This document shows positions 56,090-64,000 of a DNA stretch of 64,000 nucleotides, piece by piece. Every line of letters starts with the position of its first letter. Position 1 is the stretch's first letter. The notes beneath the pieces were generated by a model that was given only the letters and a program-made list of their open reading frames with translations, did not search any database and was not told the DNA's origin. Position numbers and translations under genes: made by a program. Source of the DNA: Christiangramia sediminis (GTDB lineage Bacteria; Bacteroidota; Bacteroidia; Flavobacteriales; Flavobacteriaceae); assembly GCF_020552705.1 (NCBI RefSeq), contig NZ_JAJBZG010000004.1, positions 143,435-207,434 on the forward strand, read 5' to 3'.

Positions 56090-58345
56090 ATGATTCCAAA
56101 AACATTTAAAGAGGTTATCGATCTAGGAGATGGTAGAACCATTTCCCTCGAAACCGGAAAATTGGCAAAACAGGCTCACGGGTCGGTTGTTGTTCAAATG
56201 GGTAATGCCATGTTACTTTGTACGGTAGTATCTTCATACAAGCCTACAACCATGGATTTCTTTCCATTAACATTGGATTACCGCGAAAAATTTGCTGCTG
56301 CAGGTCTTTTTCCTGGAGGTTACTTCAAGAGAGAAGCCAGACCAAGTAGTGAAGAAATTCTAGTAATGCGTTTAGTAGACCGTGTTTTGCGTCCCCTATT
56401 CCCAAAAGATTACAAATTCGAAACACAGGTAATGATCCAGCTAATGTCTCATGACGATGATGTTATGCCAGACGCATTAGCAGGTCTAGCCGCTTCTGCA
56501 GCTATACAGTTATCTGATATTCCTTTTGAAACTCCTATTTCTGAAGCTCGTGTAGCCAGAATTAATGGTGAGTTTGTGCTTAACCCAAGCAGAGAAGCTC
56601 TTAAGGAAGCCGACATGGATATCATGGTTGGAGCTTCTGCAGATTCTGTGATGATGGTAGAAGGACAGTTTGACGAATGTTCTGAAGAAGAGATGGCTGA
56701 AGCAATCAAATTTGCACATGAAGCTATTAAAGTTCAGTGTGAAGCCCAGGTAAAACTTGCGGAAGCATTCGGAAAGAAAGAAACACGTGAGTATGAAGTA
56801 GCGGAAACTGATGAGGCTATCGAGAAGAAAATTCTTGACGCTACTTACCAGAAATCTTACGATATCGCGAAAAGCGCAACCAGCAAAAAAGAAAGAAGCG
56901 AAGCTTTTTCTGAACTAAAAGAAGAAGTGAAAGCTATGTTCTCTGAAGAAGAATTGGAAGAGAAAGGCAAAATGATATCAGGTTATTTTGCAGATGCACA
57001 GAAAAAAGCTATTCGTGATCTAACTCTTAACGAAGGAATTAGATTAGATGGTAGAAAAACTGATGAAATAAGACCAATATGGAGTGAGGTAGATTACCTT
57101 CCATCTACACATGGTTCAGCAATCTTTACTCGTGGAGAAACTCAGGCACTGGCAACAGTAACTTTAGGTACTTCAAGAGAAGCGAACCAGGTAGATCTTC
57201 CAACGCAACAGGGTGAAGAGACTTTCTATTTACATTATAACTTCCCTCCTTTCTCAACTGGAGAAGCTTACCCAATAAGAGGTACTTCAAGAAGAGAAAT
57301 TGGACATGGAAACCTTGCTCAAAGAGCTTTAAAGGGAATGATTCCAGCCGATTGTCCTTATACTGTTCGGGTAGTATCTGAAGTTTTAGAATCTAATGGT
57401 TCTTCTTCTATGGCAACCGTTTGTGCAGGAACTATGGCCTTGATGGATGCAGGTGTGCAGTTGAAAAAGCCAGTTTCTGGTATTGCTATGGGATTAATTT
57501 CTGAAGGTGAAAACTACGCAGTACTTTCTGATATACTTGGGGATGAAGATCACCTTGGCGATATGGACTTTAAAGTTACTGGTACCAAAGATGGTATCAC
57601 CGCCTGCCAGATGGACATTAAGGTAAAAGGGCTTTCTTACGAAATCCTTGTGAATGCGTTAAAACAAGCCAGAGCAGGAAGACTTCATATTCTTGATAAA
57701 TTAAATGAAACCATTTCCACAGCAAACCAGGGAGTAAAAGCACATTCTCCAAAAATTATCACCAGAAGAATTCCTAACGAATTTATTGGTGCATTGATTG
57801 GACCTGGCGGTAAAGTGATTCAGGAACTTCAAAAAGAAACCAAAACTGAGATCGTGATCAATGAAGATCCGGTAACTGAAGAAGGTATCGTTGAAATTCT
57901 TGGAACACAACAGGAAGGAATTGATAAAGTTCTTGCAAAAATAGACTCTATCACTTTTAAACCTGAAAAAGGTAGCGTTTACGAAGTAAAAGTCATTAAA
58001 ATCCTTGATTTTGGTGCTGTTGTAGAATATTTAGATGCTCCGGGTAACGAAGTATTGCTTCATATTTCTGAATTAGCATGGGAACGCACCAATGATGTGA
58101 ACGATGTTCTTAAATTAGGTGATGTGATCGATGTAAAATATTTTGGTCTTGATCCTAAAACAAGAAAAGATAAAGTTTCCAGGAAAGCCTTGTTAGAAAA
58201 ACCGGAAGGTTACCAGGCGAGACCTCCTAGAGATGATAAACGAGATAATCGTGGCTCCCGAGACAATCGTGGTAGTAGAGATAGAGATAACCGTGGTCGT
58301 GATAATCGTCGTGACGATAGAAAACCAAGAGAAGATAAAGAATAG
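56090..58345 (+). CDS. pnp: Polyribonucleotide nucleotidyltransferase (PNPase)
   Basis: A 3'-5' phosphorolytic exoribonuclease of RNA decay, forming a trimeric ring. Order: two RNase PH domains (about 1-230 and 310-540) with a helical domain between them, KH (about 565-620, with [15 protein letters not shown]) and S1 (about 630-705). After S1 there is an Arg/Asp/Gly/Asn-rich tail (about 710-751) with repeated DNRG and RDNR units, likely to bind RNA. ATG 56090 gives the family start [16 protein letters not shown]. The leader from the rpsO terminator is about 170 bases. Confidence 0.97.
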   Translation: MIPKTFKEVIDLGDGRTISLETGKLAKQAHGSVVVQMGNAMLLCTVVSSYKPTTMDFFPLTLDYREKFAAAGLFPGGYFKREARPSSEEILVMRLVDRVLRPLFPKDYKFETQVMIQLMSHDDDVMPDALAGLAASAAIQLSDIPFETPISEARVARINGEFVLNPSREALKEADMDIMVGASADSVMMVEGQFDECSEEEMAEAIKFAHEAIKVQCEAQVKLAEAFGKKETREYEVAETDEAIEKKILDATYQKSYDIAKSATSKKERSEAFSELKEEVKAMFSEEELEEKGKMISGYFADAQKKAIRDLTLNEGIRLDGRKTDEIRPIWSEVDYLPSTHGSAIFTRGETQALATVTLGTSREANQVDLPTQQGEETFYLHYNFPPFSTGEAYPIRGTSRREIGHGNLAQRALKGMIPADCPYTVRVVSEVLESNGSSSMATVCAGTMALMDAGVQLKKPVSGIAMGLISEGENYAVLSDILGDEDHLGDMDFKVTGTKDGITACQMDIKVKGLSYEILVNALKQARAGRLHILDKLNETISTANQGVKAHSPKIITRRIPNEFIGALIGPGGKVIQELQKETKTEIVINEDPVTEEGIVEILGTQQEGIDKVLAKIDSITFKPEKGSVYEVKVIKILDFGAVVEYLDAPGNEVLLHISELAWERTNDVNDVLKLGDVIDVKYFGLDPKTRKDKVSRKALLEKPEGYQARPPRDDKRDNRGSRDNRGSRDRDNRGRDNRRDDRKPREDKE

Positions 58346-58365
58346 TCTTTCTTTGATTACATTGA

Positions 58366-58396
58366 AAAGCCCATGCGATCGCATGGGCTTTTTTAT
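58366..58396 (+). terminator. Terminator after pnp
   Basis: A perfect palindrome from 58366 to 58393, centred on GCGATCGC and flanked by AAAAGCCCAT and ATGGGCTTTT, followed by a T-run. Confidence 0.88.
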
Positions 58397-58483
58397 TTTT
58401 AATTTTTTTTGAAATTTCAGTTACAAACTTGCGACTACCCTTCAGTTGAAATAAAATATTTATTTTTAATTGAGTGGTGTTTC

Positions 58484-58566
58484 GCGTTAGGGATTGCAGT
58501 GTAAAGCCCGCAGCGACTGCAAGGAGCGAGGACTTGAAGCGTAAAGTCCGGCACGAAGTGCAACGC
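58484..58566. other. Branched structured element upstream of rpoD
   Basis: An 83-base GC-richer island in an AT-rich spacer that can fold into a four-way junction. The closing stem is GCGTT (58484-58488) with AACGC (58562-58566). Inside it are TTGCAGT/ACTGCAA (58494-58500 and 58516-58522), GGACTT/AAGTCC (58530-58535 and 58544-58549), and GCAC-GAA-GTGC (58551-58561). I recall similar GCGTTAGGGATTG-type intergenic elements in other flavobacterial genomes, but cannot check here. The active strand is unknown. It lies about 100 bases before rpoD. Confidence 0.6.
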
Positions 58567-58665
58567 CCAAATAAAATTTTATTTTGATTTTGTAACATTA
58601 AGAGTAATTCTTACGTATAACTATGTACAAGAGCTATGCACAATTAAAATCCAAGTAGAAGATAG

Positions 58666-59529
58666 ATGAGACAACTCAAGATTACGAAGCAGGTTACCAA
58701 TCGTGAAACCGCTTCGTTAGACAAGTATTTGCAAGAAATTGGAAAAGTAGACCTGATCACCGCTGATGAAGAGGTAGAATTGGCACAAAGAATCAAAGCG
58801 GGTGATGACCGTGCTTTAGAGAAATTAACCAAAGCGAACCTTCGTTTTGTGGTTTCTGTAGCAAAACAATATCAAAATCAAGGTTTGACCCTTCCTGACC
58901 TTATTAATGAAGGGAATTTAGGACTAATTAAAGCTGCGAAGCGTTTCGATGAAACCCGTGGTTTTAAATTCATTTCCTATGCTGTATGGTGGATTCGTCA
59001 ATCTATCCTTCAGGCATTAGCCGAGCAATCAAGAATTGTTCGTTTGCCACTGAACAAAATTGGTTCAATAAACAAGATTAACAAGACTTTCGCCTTTTTA
59101 GAGCAGTCACATGAGCGTCCGCCAAGTGCTGAGGAAATAGCGAAAGAACTTGACATGACTATAAATGACGTTAAGGAATCTATGAAGAATTCCGGGCGTC
59201 ACGTATCTATGGATGCTCCCTTAGTAGAAGGAGAAGATTCTAACCTTTATGACGTTTTACGTTCTGGTGAATCACCAAATCCCGATAAGGAGCTATTGCA
59301 TGAGTCTCTTAGAACAGAGATAGAGCGTGCATTAGAAACTCTTACTCCGCGTGAAGCTGATGTGATCAGACTTTATTTTGGACTTGGAGATCAACATCCT
59401 ATGACTTTAGAAGAAATTGGCGAGACTTTTGATCTTACAAGGGAAAGAGTTAGACAAATTAAAGAAAAAGCCATTAGAAGATTAAAGCATACGTCTAGAA
59501 GTAAAATTTTAAAAACGTATCTTGGCTAA
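58666..59529 (+). CDS. rpoD: Primary sigma factor (RpoD/SigA)
   Basis: The housekeeping sigma-70 of RNA polymerase, 287 residues. It lacks region 1.1 and the non-conserved insert, as known for the Bacteroidota primary sigma. Region 1.2 ([26 protein letters not shown]), region 2 with the -10-binding [22 protein letters not shown], region 3, and the region 4 helix-turn-helix ([20 protein letters not shown]) are all present. This protein should read the TAnnTTTG promoters seen throughout the window. A branched element precedes it and two hairpins follow. Confidence 0.96.
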   Translation: MRQLKITKQVTNRETASLDKYLQEIGKVDLITADEEVELAQRIKAGDDRALEKLTKANLRFVVSVAKQYQNQGLTLPDLINEGNLGLIKAAKRFDETRGFKFISYAVWWIRQSILQALAEQSRIVRLPLNKIGSINKINKTFAFLEQSHERPPSAEEIAKELDMTINDVKESMKNSGRHVSMDAPLVEGEDSNLYDVLRSGESPNPDKELLHESLRTEIERALETLTPREADVIRLYFGLGDQHPMTLEEIGETFDLTRERVRQIKEKAIRRLKHTSRSKILKTYLG

Positions 59530-59544
59530 GATATTTAAAGCAAC

Positions 59545-59598
59545 AACAGTTTAGTGACGGGAGTGATGACCCGTTATGAAAATAACTGTTCGTTTTTT
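59545..59598 (+). terminator. First hairpin after rpoD
   Basis: An outer 7-bp stem, AACAGTT (59545-59551) with AACTGTT (59584-59590), encloses an inner hairpin ACGGG-AGTGATGA-CCCGT (59557-59574). A T-run (59593-59598) follows, so it could end transcription. The inner loop AGTGATGA is repeated in the next hairpin. Confidence 0.6.
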
Positions 59599-59610
59599 GA
59601 TTGATGAATG

Positions 59611-59637
59611 ACCCCGGAGTGATGACCGGGGTTTTTT
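59611..59637 (+). terminator. Second terminator after rpoD
   Basis: A 7-bp stem, ACCCCGG (59611-59617) with CCGGGGT (59626-59632), with the 8-nt loop AGTGATGA and a T-run. It is a strong intrinsic terminator. Confidence 0.85.
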
Positions 59638-59724
59638 CTTTTCTATAAACAAAATTTCAATCTAAAAATTTCCTGCATTTCTTTAGGTTTTCTATTTTGT
59701 CATACTTAACCTAAATATTGAAAT

Positions 59725-60135
59725 ATGCGTTTTGCTATAAGCTACGTAAGCAGCGTAAATCCAAATCTTACCGAAACTCAAATACAGGAAGTTCTAAATT
59801 TTAGCAGGAATTGGAATAATGACCATGATATTACAGGAATTCTACTCTATTCTGAAGGTAATTTTTTTCAGGTTCTAGAGGGTGAAAAGGAACTATTAAA
59901 AACCCTATTCTCTAGAATTTTAATTGATAAGAGACATCAGAATGTTATGGTAATATTTGAAAAGGAAGTATCTCAGCCTAAATTCGAAGATTATCAATCA
60001 GATTTTATTTCCCTGGATTCTCGTTTCGAACCGGAAGAAATTGACGTCTACTTTTCCCAAATCGAAAAATTAAATCCTAATATTCAAAGTTCTGTCCGGT
60101 ACATTCTAAATAAGTTTACAGAAGGCATCAAATAG
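59725..60135 (+). CDS. BLUF-domain blue-light sensor
   Basis: A 136-residue stand-alone BLUF protein that would bind FAD and sense blue light. The flavin-switch residues are in the exact canonical spacing: Tyr7 (ISYVSS), Asn31 (WNND) and Gln49 (FFQVLEG), with the ITGILLYSEG strand between them. At the positions of the semi-conserved Trp and Met of strand 5 there are Tyr90 and Ser92 (FEDYQSDF, ungapped count), so signalling may differ. There is no attached EAL or cyclase domain, so it must act through a partner. It lies between rpoD and rpe. Confidence 0.88.
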   Translation: MRFAISYVSSVNPNLTETQIQEVLNFSRNWNNDHDITGILLYSEGNFFQVLEGEKELLKTLFSRILIDKRHQNVMVIFEKEVSQPKFEDYQSDFISLDSRFEPEEIDVYFSQIEKLNPNIQSSVRYILNKFTEGIK

Positions 60136-60147
60136 ATTTAAACTTGT

Positions 60148-60155
60148 TATTTTTG
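60148..60155 (+). promoter_or_regulatory. -7 box TATTTTTG upstream of rpe
   Basis: A perfect TAnnTTTG match, 28 bases before the rpe ATG, so rpe is probably transcribed apart from the BLUF gene. No -33 TTG. Confidence 0.5.
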
Positions 60156-60183
60156 TGTGCATTAAAGACATAACAACACAAAT

Positions 60184-60846
60184 ATGAGTAAAAAGTTAAT
60201 TGCCCCTTCTGTATTGGCTGCTGATTTTGGAAATCTTCAGCGTGATATTGAAATGGTTAACAATAGTGAAGCTGACTGGTTCCATATAGATATTATGGAC
60301 GGAGTATTTGTACCTAATATATCCTATGGAATGCCCGTTCTAAAAGCTATCACCAAACATGCAAAAAAAACGATCGATGTTCATTTGATGATTGTTGACC
60401 CCGATAGGTACATCAAAGAATTTGCTCAGTTAGGCGCAGATATTCTTACCGTACACTACGAAGCATGCACTCATTTACATAGAACCTTACAGGCTATTAA
60501 AGCAGAAGGTATGAAAGCCGGTGTAGCGATAAATCCACATACCAGCGTAGACTTATTGAAAGATGTGATCAAAGATATCGACGTAGTACTTGTAATGAGT
60601 GTTAATCCCGGTTTCGGCGGTCAAAGTTTTATTGAAAATACTTTTAGTAAAGTGCAACGCTTAAAAGAAATTATTGCCATGAACAATGCCACCACTATCA
60701 TTGAAATAGATGGGGGTGTAACAGATAAAAATGCCGCTGAGCTTGCTAAAGCTGGGGCTGATGTACTTGTGGCAGGTAGTTTTGTTTTTAAAGCAGAAGA
60801 TCAGCCGCAAACTATAAAAAACCTAAAACAAATTGCAAATTCCTGA
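60184..60846 (+). CDS. rpe: Ribulose-phosphate 3-epimerase
   Basis: A TIM-barrel enzyme of the pentose phosphate pathway that interconverts ribulose 5-phosphate and xylulose 5-phosphate. At 220 residues it has the usual length. Metal and catalytic signatures are APSVLAADFGNL, WFHIDIMDGVFVPN, DVHLMI, MSVNPGFGGQSFI, and EIDGGV near the end. Its last 14 bases overlap the start of ypdA. Confidence 0.97.
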   Translation: MSKKLIAPSVLAADFGNLQRDIEMVNNSEADWFHIDIMDGVFVPNISYGMPVLKAITKHAKKTIDVHLMIVDPDRYIKEFAQLGADILTVHYEACTHLHRTLQAIKAEGMKAGVAINPHTSVDLLKDVIKDIDVVLVMSVNPGFGGQSFIENTFSKVQRLKEIIAMNNATTIIEIDGGVTDKNAAELAKAGADVLVAGSFVFKAEDQPQTIKNLKQIANS

Positions 60847-61831
60847 AAATAAATATCAAGTCGTAATTATTGGTGGTGGTCCTATAGGTATAGCCTGTGC
60901 CCTTGAGGCCGAGAAAAAAGGTCTTTCCTACGTTATTCTTGAAAAAGGTTGTCTGGTAAACTCACTTTACCACTACCCTACTAATATGACGTTCTTTTCA
61001 ACTTCGGAAAAACTGGAACTGGATAATATTCCATTTATCAGTAATAACCCAAAACCTGGAAAACGTGAGGCTTTAGAATATTACAGAAGGATTGCAACAA
61101 ATAATAAGGTAAATATTCATCTTTTTGAAAAAGTAACTGCGGTAAGATCTAATAAAAAAAACACGCATACTGTTATTACTTCAAAGAGTGAATATGAGGC
61201 AGAAAATGTGATCGTTGCTACAGGTTTTTATGATATCCCCAATTACCTGGGTATTAAAGGAGAAGAATTACCTAAGGTGTCTCATTATTACAATGATCCG
61301 CATTATTATGCAACCCAAAAAACAATTGTTGTGGGAGCCAGTAATTCTGCTGTGGATGCTGCTTTAGAAATATATAGAAAGGGTGGCGATGTTACCATGA
61401 TCGTTAGAAAACCTGAGATTGGGGAGCGTGTAAAATACTGGGTAAGACCTGATATCATCAATAGAATTGAAGAAGGAAGTATTAAAGCATATTTTAACTC
61501 TTCTATCAAAGAAATAAAGGAAAACGAAGTTGTCTTAGATACTCTTCAAGGAGAAGATATTCTTGAAAATGATTTTGTGCTTTTACTTACGGGTTACAGG
61601 CCTAATTTCGGATTTTTACAGGATATGGGCATTAAACTCTCTGACGACGGAAGAAAAATCCCTCTTTACGATGAAAAAACCATGGAAACCAATGTGCCGG
61701 GAATTTTTCTTGCCGGAGTAATTTGTGGGGGTGTAGAAACTCACAAATGGTTCATCGAAAATTCCAGGATTCATGCTAAGATCATCATGCAAACAATTGA
61801 TAAAAAGAATACTTTATTAACAGAAAAGTAA
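60833..61831 (+). CDS. ypdA: YpdA-family bacillithiol disulfide reductase
   Basis: A 332-residue FAD- and NADPH-dependent oxidoreductase of the YpdA family. In Firmicutes YpdA reduces oxidised bacillithiol. Two Rossmann motifs are seen: GGGPIGIACALE near residue 14 and GASNSAVDAALE near residue 165. The YpdA-like segment YPTNMTFFSTSEKLEL and the end GVICGGVETHKWFIENSR fit as well. The start is a TTG at 60833 inside rpe; no in-frame ATG lies close. A thiol role in this organism is inferred from family only. Confidence 0.82.
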   Translation: MQIPENKYQVVIIGGGPIGIACALEAEKKGLSYVILEKGCLVNSLYHYPTNMTFFSTSEKLELDNIPFISNNPKPGKREALEYYRRIATNNKVNIHLFEKVTAVRSNKKNTHTVITSKSEYEAENVIVATGFYDIPNYLGIKGEELPKVSHYYNDPHYYATQKTIVVGASNSAVDAALEIYRKGGDVTMIVRKPEIGERVKYWVRPDIINRIEEGSIKAYFNSSIKEIKENEVVLDTLQGEDILENDFVLLLTGYRPNFGFLQDMGIKLSDDGRKIPLYDEKTMETNVPGIFLAGVICGGVETHKWFIENSRIHAKIIMQTIDKKNTLLTEK

Positions 61832-61865
61832 AGATCATCGAGGCACCATATAACTTTAATTCATA

Positions 61866-61902
61866 AAAAAAGCAATTTTAAAATAAATTAAAATTGCTTT
61901 TT
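61866..61902. terminator. Bidirectional terminator
   Basis: An 11-bp or longer AT-rich stem, AGCAATTTTAA (61871-61881) with TTAAAATTGCT (61888-61898), with A- and T-runs on either side. It can serve ypdA and the converging small gene. Confidence 0.75.
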
Positions 61903-61922
61903 CCGGGGAGTGGATAAATTTT

Positions 61923-62285
61923 CTATTCCATTAAAACAATAGAATTAGATCCTATTCCTTTTCTCCTACCAATTAATTTTCCGTAGAACTCAAGGTCTTC
62001 ATTATTATTTTTAAATGAGTAATCTACTTTTTTCCCAATATCCTCTAATGGGAAAGTATAGATTTCAATTTCAGGATACCCATCAAAATCTTCAGATTTA
62101 TTCATCCCGATCTCAATCGAATTATTTGCCTTATTATAAATCACAAATTCCGCTAAAAAATTGTGTCTTAATAGATCAATACAGTCTTGTGACAATATAT
62201 TACACTCCTTACATTCAGCAATATATGTTTTTACTAACTCCTGCAAAGAAGTTCTCAATTGATTAGAATTAAAATAAGCTGCCAT
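61923..62285 (-). CDS. Small protein of unknown function with a Cys cluster
   Basis: A 120-residue soluble protein I do not recognise. It has no signal peptide or membrane segment. Three Cys lie close together near the N-terminus (C25, C28, C35: AECKEC ... QDC), followed by a beta-rich acidic half. The ATG at 62285 is the natural start. It lies alone between two terminators. It could be an orphan, or a small binding protein with a metal or disulfide. Confidence 0.6.
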   Translation of the reverse strand: MAAYFNSNQLRTSLQELVKTYIAECKECNILSQDCIDLLRHNFLAEFVIYNKANNSIEIGMNKSEDFDGYPEIEIYTFPLEDIGKKVDYSFKNNNEDLEFYGKLIGRRKGIGSNSIVLME

Positions 62286-62420
62286 AGGTATTAAGTTTTT
62301 CTTAGACGGCTAATTTATTGGATAAGCTCACTTAATAAAACTATTTATGCAAGATTTAACGCTAAGGCTTAAAAAAAACAAAATAAGATTTTAGTCGCTT
62401 TATATTTATGAGAAATTGAA

Positions 62421-62453
62421 AAAATAAAAAGTCCGGTTTTTTAGGCCGGACTT
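62421..62453 (-). terminator. Terminator after the third T9SS cargo gene
   Basis: On the minus strand AAGTCCGG (62446-62453) pairs with CCGGACTT (62429-62436), followed by a T-rich run (62421-62430). Confidence 0.82.
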
Positions 62454-62476
62454 GTTTTCTGAAAATTATTAGATAA

Positions 62477-64000
62477 TTAATTTATTACGATCTGTTTTTC
62501 ATAAGATCTTCCATCACCGGTTAGCAGTTTACAGATATATATTCCACTCATTAGATTCTCACGTTCAAACCCAACTTCTACAACCTGATCTGCATTTACT
62601 ATCCCGGAATATAGACTTTTAATTAGTTTTCCGTTTAAATCATAAATCCGAAGATCGGCTTTCAATCTCTCTTTAAGGCTAAACCTGATATTGGCATATG
62701 CAGTTACCGGGTTAGGAGCGATCTCAAGATTATTAAGAATTTCCATAGGTTCTGCTTCTACCTCTATTTTTTCCTTAGTAGTTAGTGTAGAATCTTCCAT
62801 GGTTTTAGTCTTACCTGCACCTTTAGGCTTGTGAATTACAATAGAACCCCCACCAAGTACTGTAGCAAGATCTGAACTCTCAGCCTCTCCACGCATATTG
62901 TCGTAAAGAACTTCATTATTGGAATTACTTCCCCAAATCTTGATCCTGAATTCATCAGGATCATTACCACCATTGGCATCACCATCTATAGCGATCACTC
63001 TGAACTTATGGGAGCCGGTACCATTTACAGTTCCATACCCAGTATAAGTAGCTTTTTTACCTGAAATCACCAAACTCATATCTTCGTGCTCAAAGCTTGA
63101 AAAATGTAAATCTCCTGCTTTAAACTGGAAGTTGGTATGACCATCTACTTCTGTAAAATTATTTTTACCGTTTTTGTATTTAGCATTAAAGCCGAAGTTC
63201 GCTTTGCCGGTTACACTTGCGTAATTTCCCTGCATAGCGCCAACGGGAGAATCTATCCATCCTCCCCCAGTTACAAATCCGCCAGATGGATCAAATATTA
63301 CAATATATTCATAGACAAATGTATCTACTGCTCCACATGCATCTGTTACTGTCAATTCTATCGTATAAACACCAGGCTGAGGATTAAAGCTGCCTGTTAT
63401 AATTCCATTATCTACGCATTCCTCACAAGTATATTGATCCACCACCCCATCGTTAGTGATTAGTTTCCAGGTTGCAGAAGTTACATTATTATCTGTATAG
63501 GTTGCGGTCAATTCTACCCCTCCTGTATTTACCTGTACAGGATCTATAGGTCCAGAAATGTTGTTTGTTACCGGTACTTCGTTACTTACAGTTACTCTAA
63601 AAGAACAAGTTGTTTTATTTCCTGAAGCATCCGTAACCATCCATTTAACCGTAGTATCTCCTTCTTCGAATATCGCTCCAGATAGACTATCCAAATTATT
63701 ATAATCATTTGACACCATGGCACCGGAACAGTTATCATCAAATGTTGGATCGAATTCTGTGCCTATCACTGTATAGGTACAGGTTTCTGGATCGTTAGCT
63801 CTAGTCTGATCTTCTACACAAGTAATGTTTGGAGCAGTATCGTCTACTACCGTTACTGATATGGTCTCTACAGTTTCATTATCGTTGACATCTTTTACAG
63901 TTAAAGTGATATCAAAAGTTCCCACATCGGAGCAACCAAAACTGGTCTGACTCAATACCTCACTGGCAATACCACAGGCATCAGTACTCGTGCTGTTTAG
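62477..64000 (-). CDS. T9SS-secreted HYR/PKD-domain protein (C-terminal part)
   Basis: The C-terminal 507 residues of a larger secreted protein; the frame stays open to the right edge. Order in the visible part: the end of a HYR-like domain (DACGIASEVLSQTSFGC, of the same kind as the 243-bp repeats of the giant protein); another HYR domain (about APNITCVEDQTRAND ... CSFRVTVSN); a PKD-like domain (PVQVNTGGVELTATY ... ACGAVDTF); a GGGWIDSPVGA ... GKANFGFNAKYKNG domain that ends DEFRIKIWG; a Lys/Glu-rich linker; and a type A T9SS sorting domain (about the last 75 residues, IAPNPVTAYANIRF ... EKQIVIN). It is probably exported to the surface or medium. Confidence 0.88.
   Translation of the reverse strand, partial: LNSTSTDACGIASEVLSQTSFGCSDVGTFDITLTVKDVNDNETVETISVTVVDDTAPNITCVEDQTRANDPETCTYTVIGTEFDPTFDDNCSGAMVSNDYNNLDSLSGAIFEEGDTTVKWMVTDASGNKTTCSFRVTVSNEVPVTNNISGPIDPVQVNTGGVELTATYTDNNVTSATWKLITNDGVVDQYTCEECVDNGIITGSFNPQPGVYTIELTVTDACGAVDTFVYEYIVIFDPSGGFVTGGGWIDSPVGAMQGNYASVTGKANFGFNAKYKNGKNNFTEVDGHTNFQFKAGDLHFSSFEHEDMSLVISGKKATYTGYGTVNGTGSHKFRVIAIDGDANGGNDPDEFRIKIWGSNSNNEVLYDNMRGEAESSDLATVLGGGSIVIHKPKGAGKTKTMEDSTLTTKEKIEVEAEPMEILNNLEIAPNPVTAYANIRFSLKERLKADLRIYDLNGKLIKSLYSGIVNADQVVEVGFERENLMSGIYICKLLTGDGRSYEKQIVIN

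Overview
The window looks like a chromosomal segment of a marine Flavobacteriaceae member (Bacteroidota), plausibly Gramella/Christiangramia or a close relative; the genus is my inference from gene content. The signs are: type IX secretion (T9SS) parts and giant T9SS cargo proteins, a Na+-translocating NADH:quinone reductase operon, a short primary sigma factor without region 1.1, many start regions preceded by the Bacteroidota -7 box TAnnTTTG, weak Shine-Dalgarno sequences, several TTG start codons, and AT-rich spacers. I see no insertion sequence, prophage, CRISPR array or rRNA, and one tRNA (Gly-UCC).

Layout. 1-4.4 kb: ABC exporter (cut by the left edge), truA, a phosphodiesterase, DUF4293 and rho. 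4.7-8.6 kb: tRNA-Gly, two small GNAT genes, a short ClpP and two L,D-transpeptidases that meet tail to tail. 9.0-13.8 kb: gpmI, a thioredoxin-like protein, a HAD phosphatase, map, a NUMOD4/HNH protein and a methyltransferase. 13.8-21.2 kb (minus): nqrABCDEF, then a small unknown gene and apbE, whose product would attach FMN to NqrB/NqrC. 21.3-26.6 kb: T9SS plug protein, DUF3667, apaG, an NRDE protein and pruA. 26.9-43.7 kb: two giant tandem T9SS cargo proteins (3388 and 2169 aa) with different N-terminal repeat arrays but a shared C-terminal module of about 900 residues. 43.7-55.5 kb: rsmG, an aminotransferase, trkA-trkH, ubiE-porT, an rRNA/tRNA methyltransferase, an Omp85 lipoprotein (TamL-like), fbaA and accD. 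55.6-61.8 kb: rpsO, pnp, rpoD, a BLUF photoreceptor, rpe and ypdA. 61.9-64 kb: a small unknown gene and the C-terminal part of a third T9SS cargo protein cut by the right edge.

How it fits together. Most of the window is housekeeping: glycolysis (gpmI, fbaA), fatty-acid initiation (accD), K+ uptake (trkAH), Na+ bioenergetics (nqr/apbE), and RNA synthesis and decay (rho, rpoD, pnp, rpsO). The accessory theme is the cell surface: three T9SS cargo genes lie in the same neighbourhood as two T9SS machinery genes (plug, porT) and an outer-membrane assembly protein. I do not find a clearly new multi-gene system. The best leads are the modular giant adhesin pair, a branched RNA-like element before rpoD, paired hairpins with identical loops after rpoD, an AccD without its zinc ribbon, and a HNH-type protein fixed in the map gene cluster.
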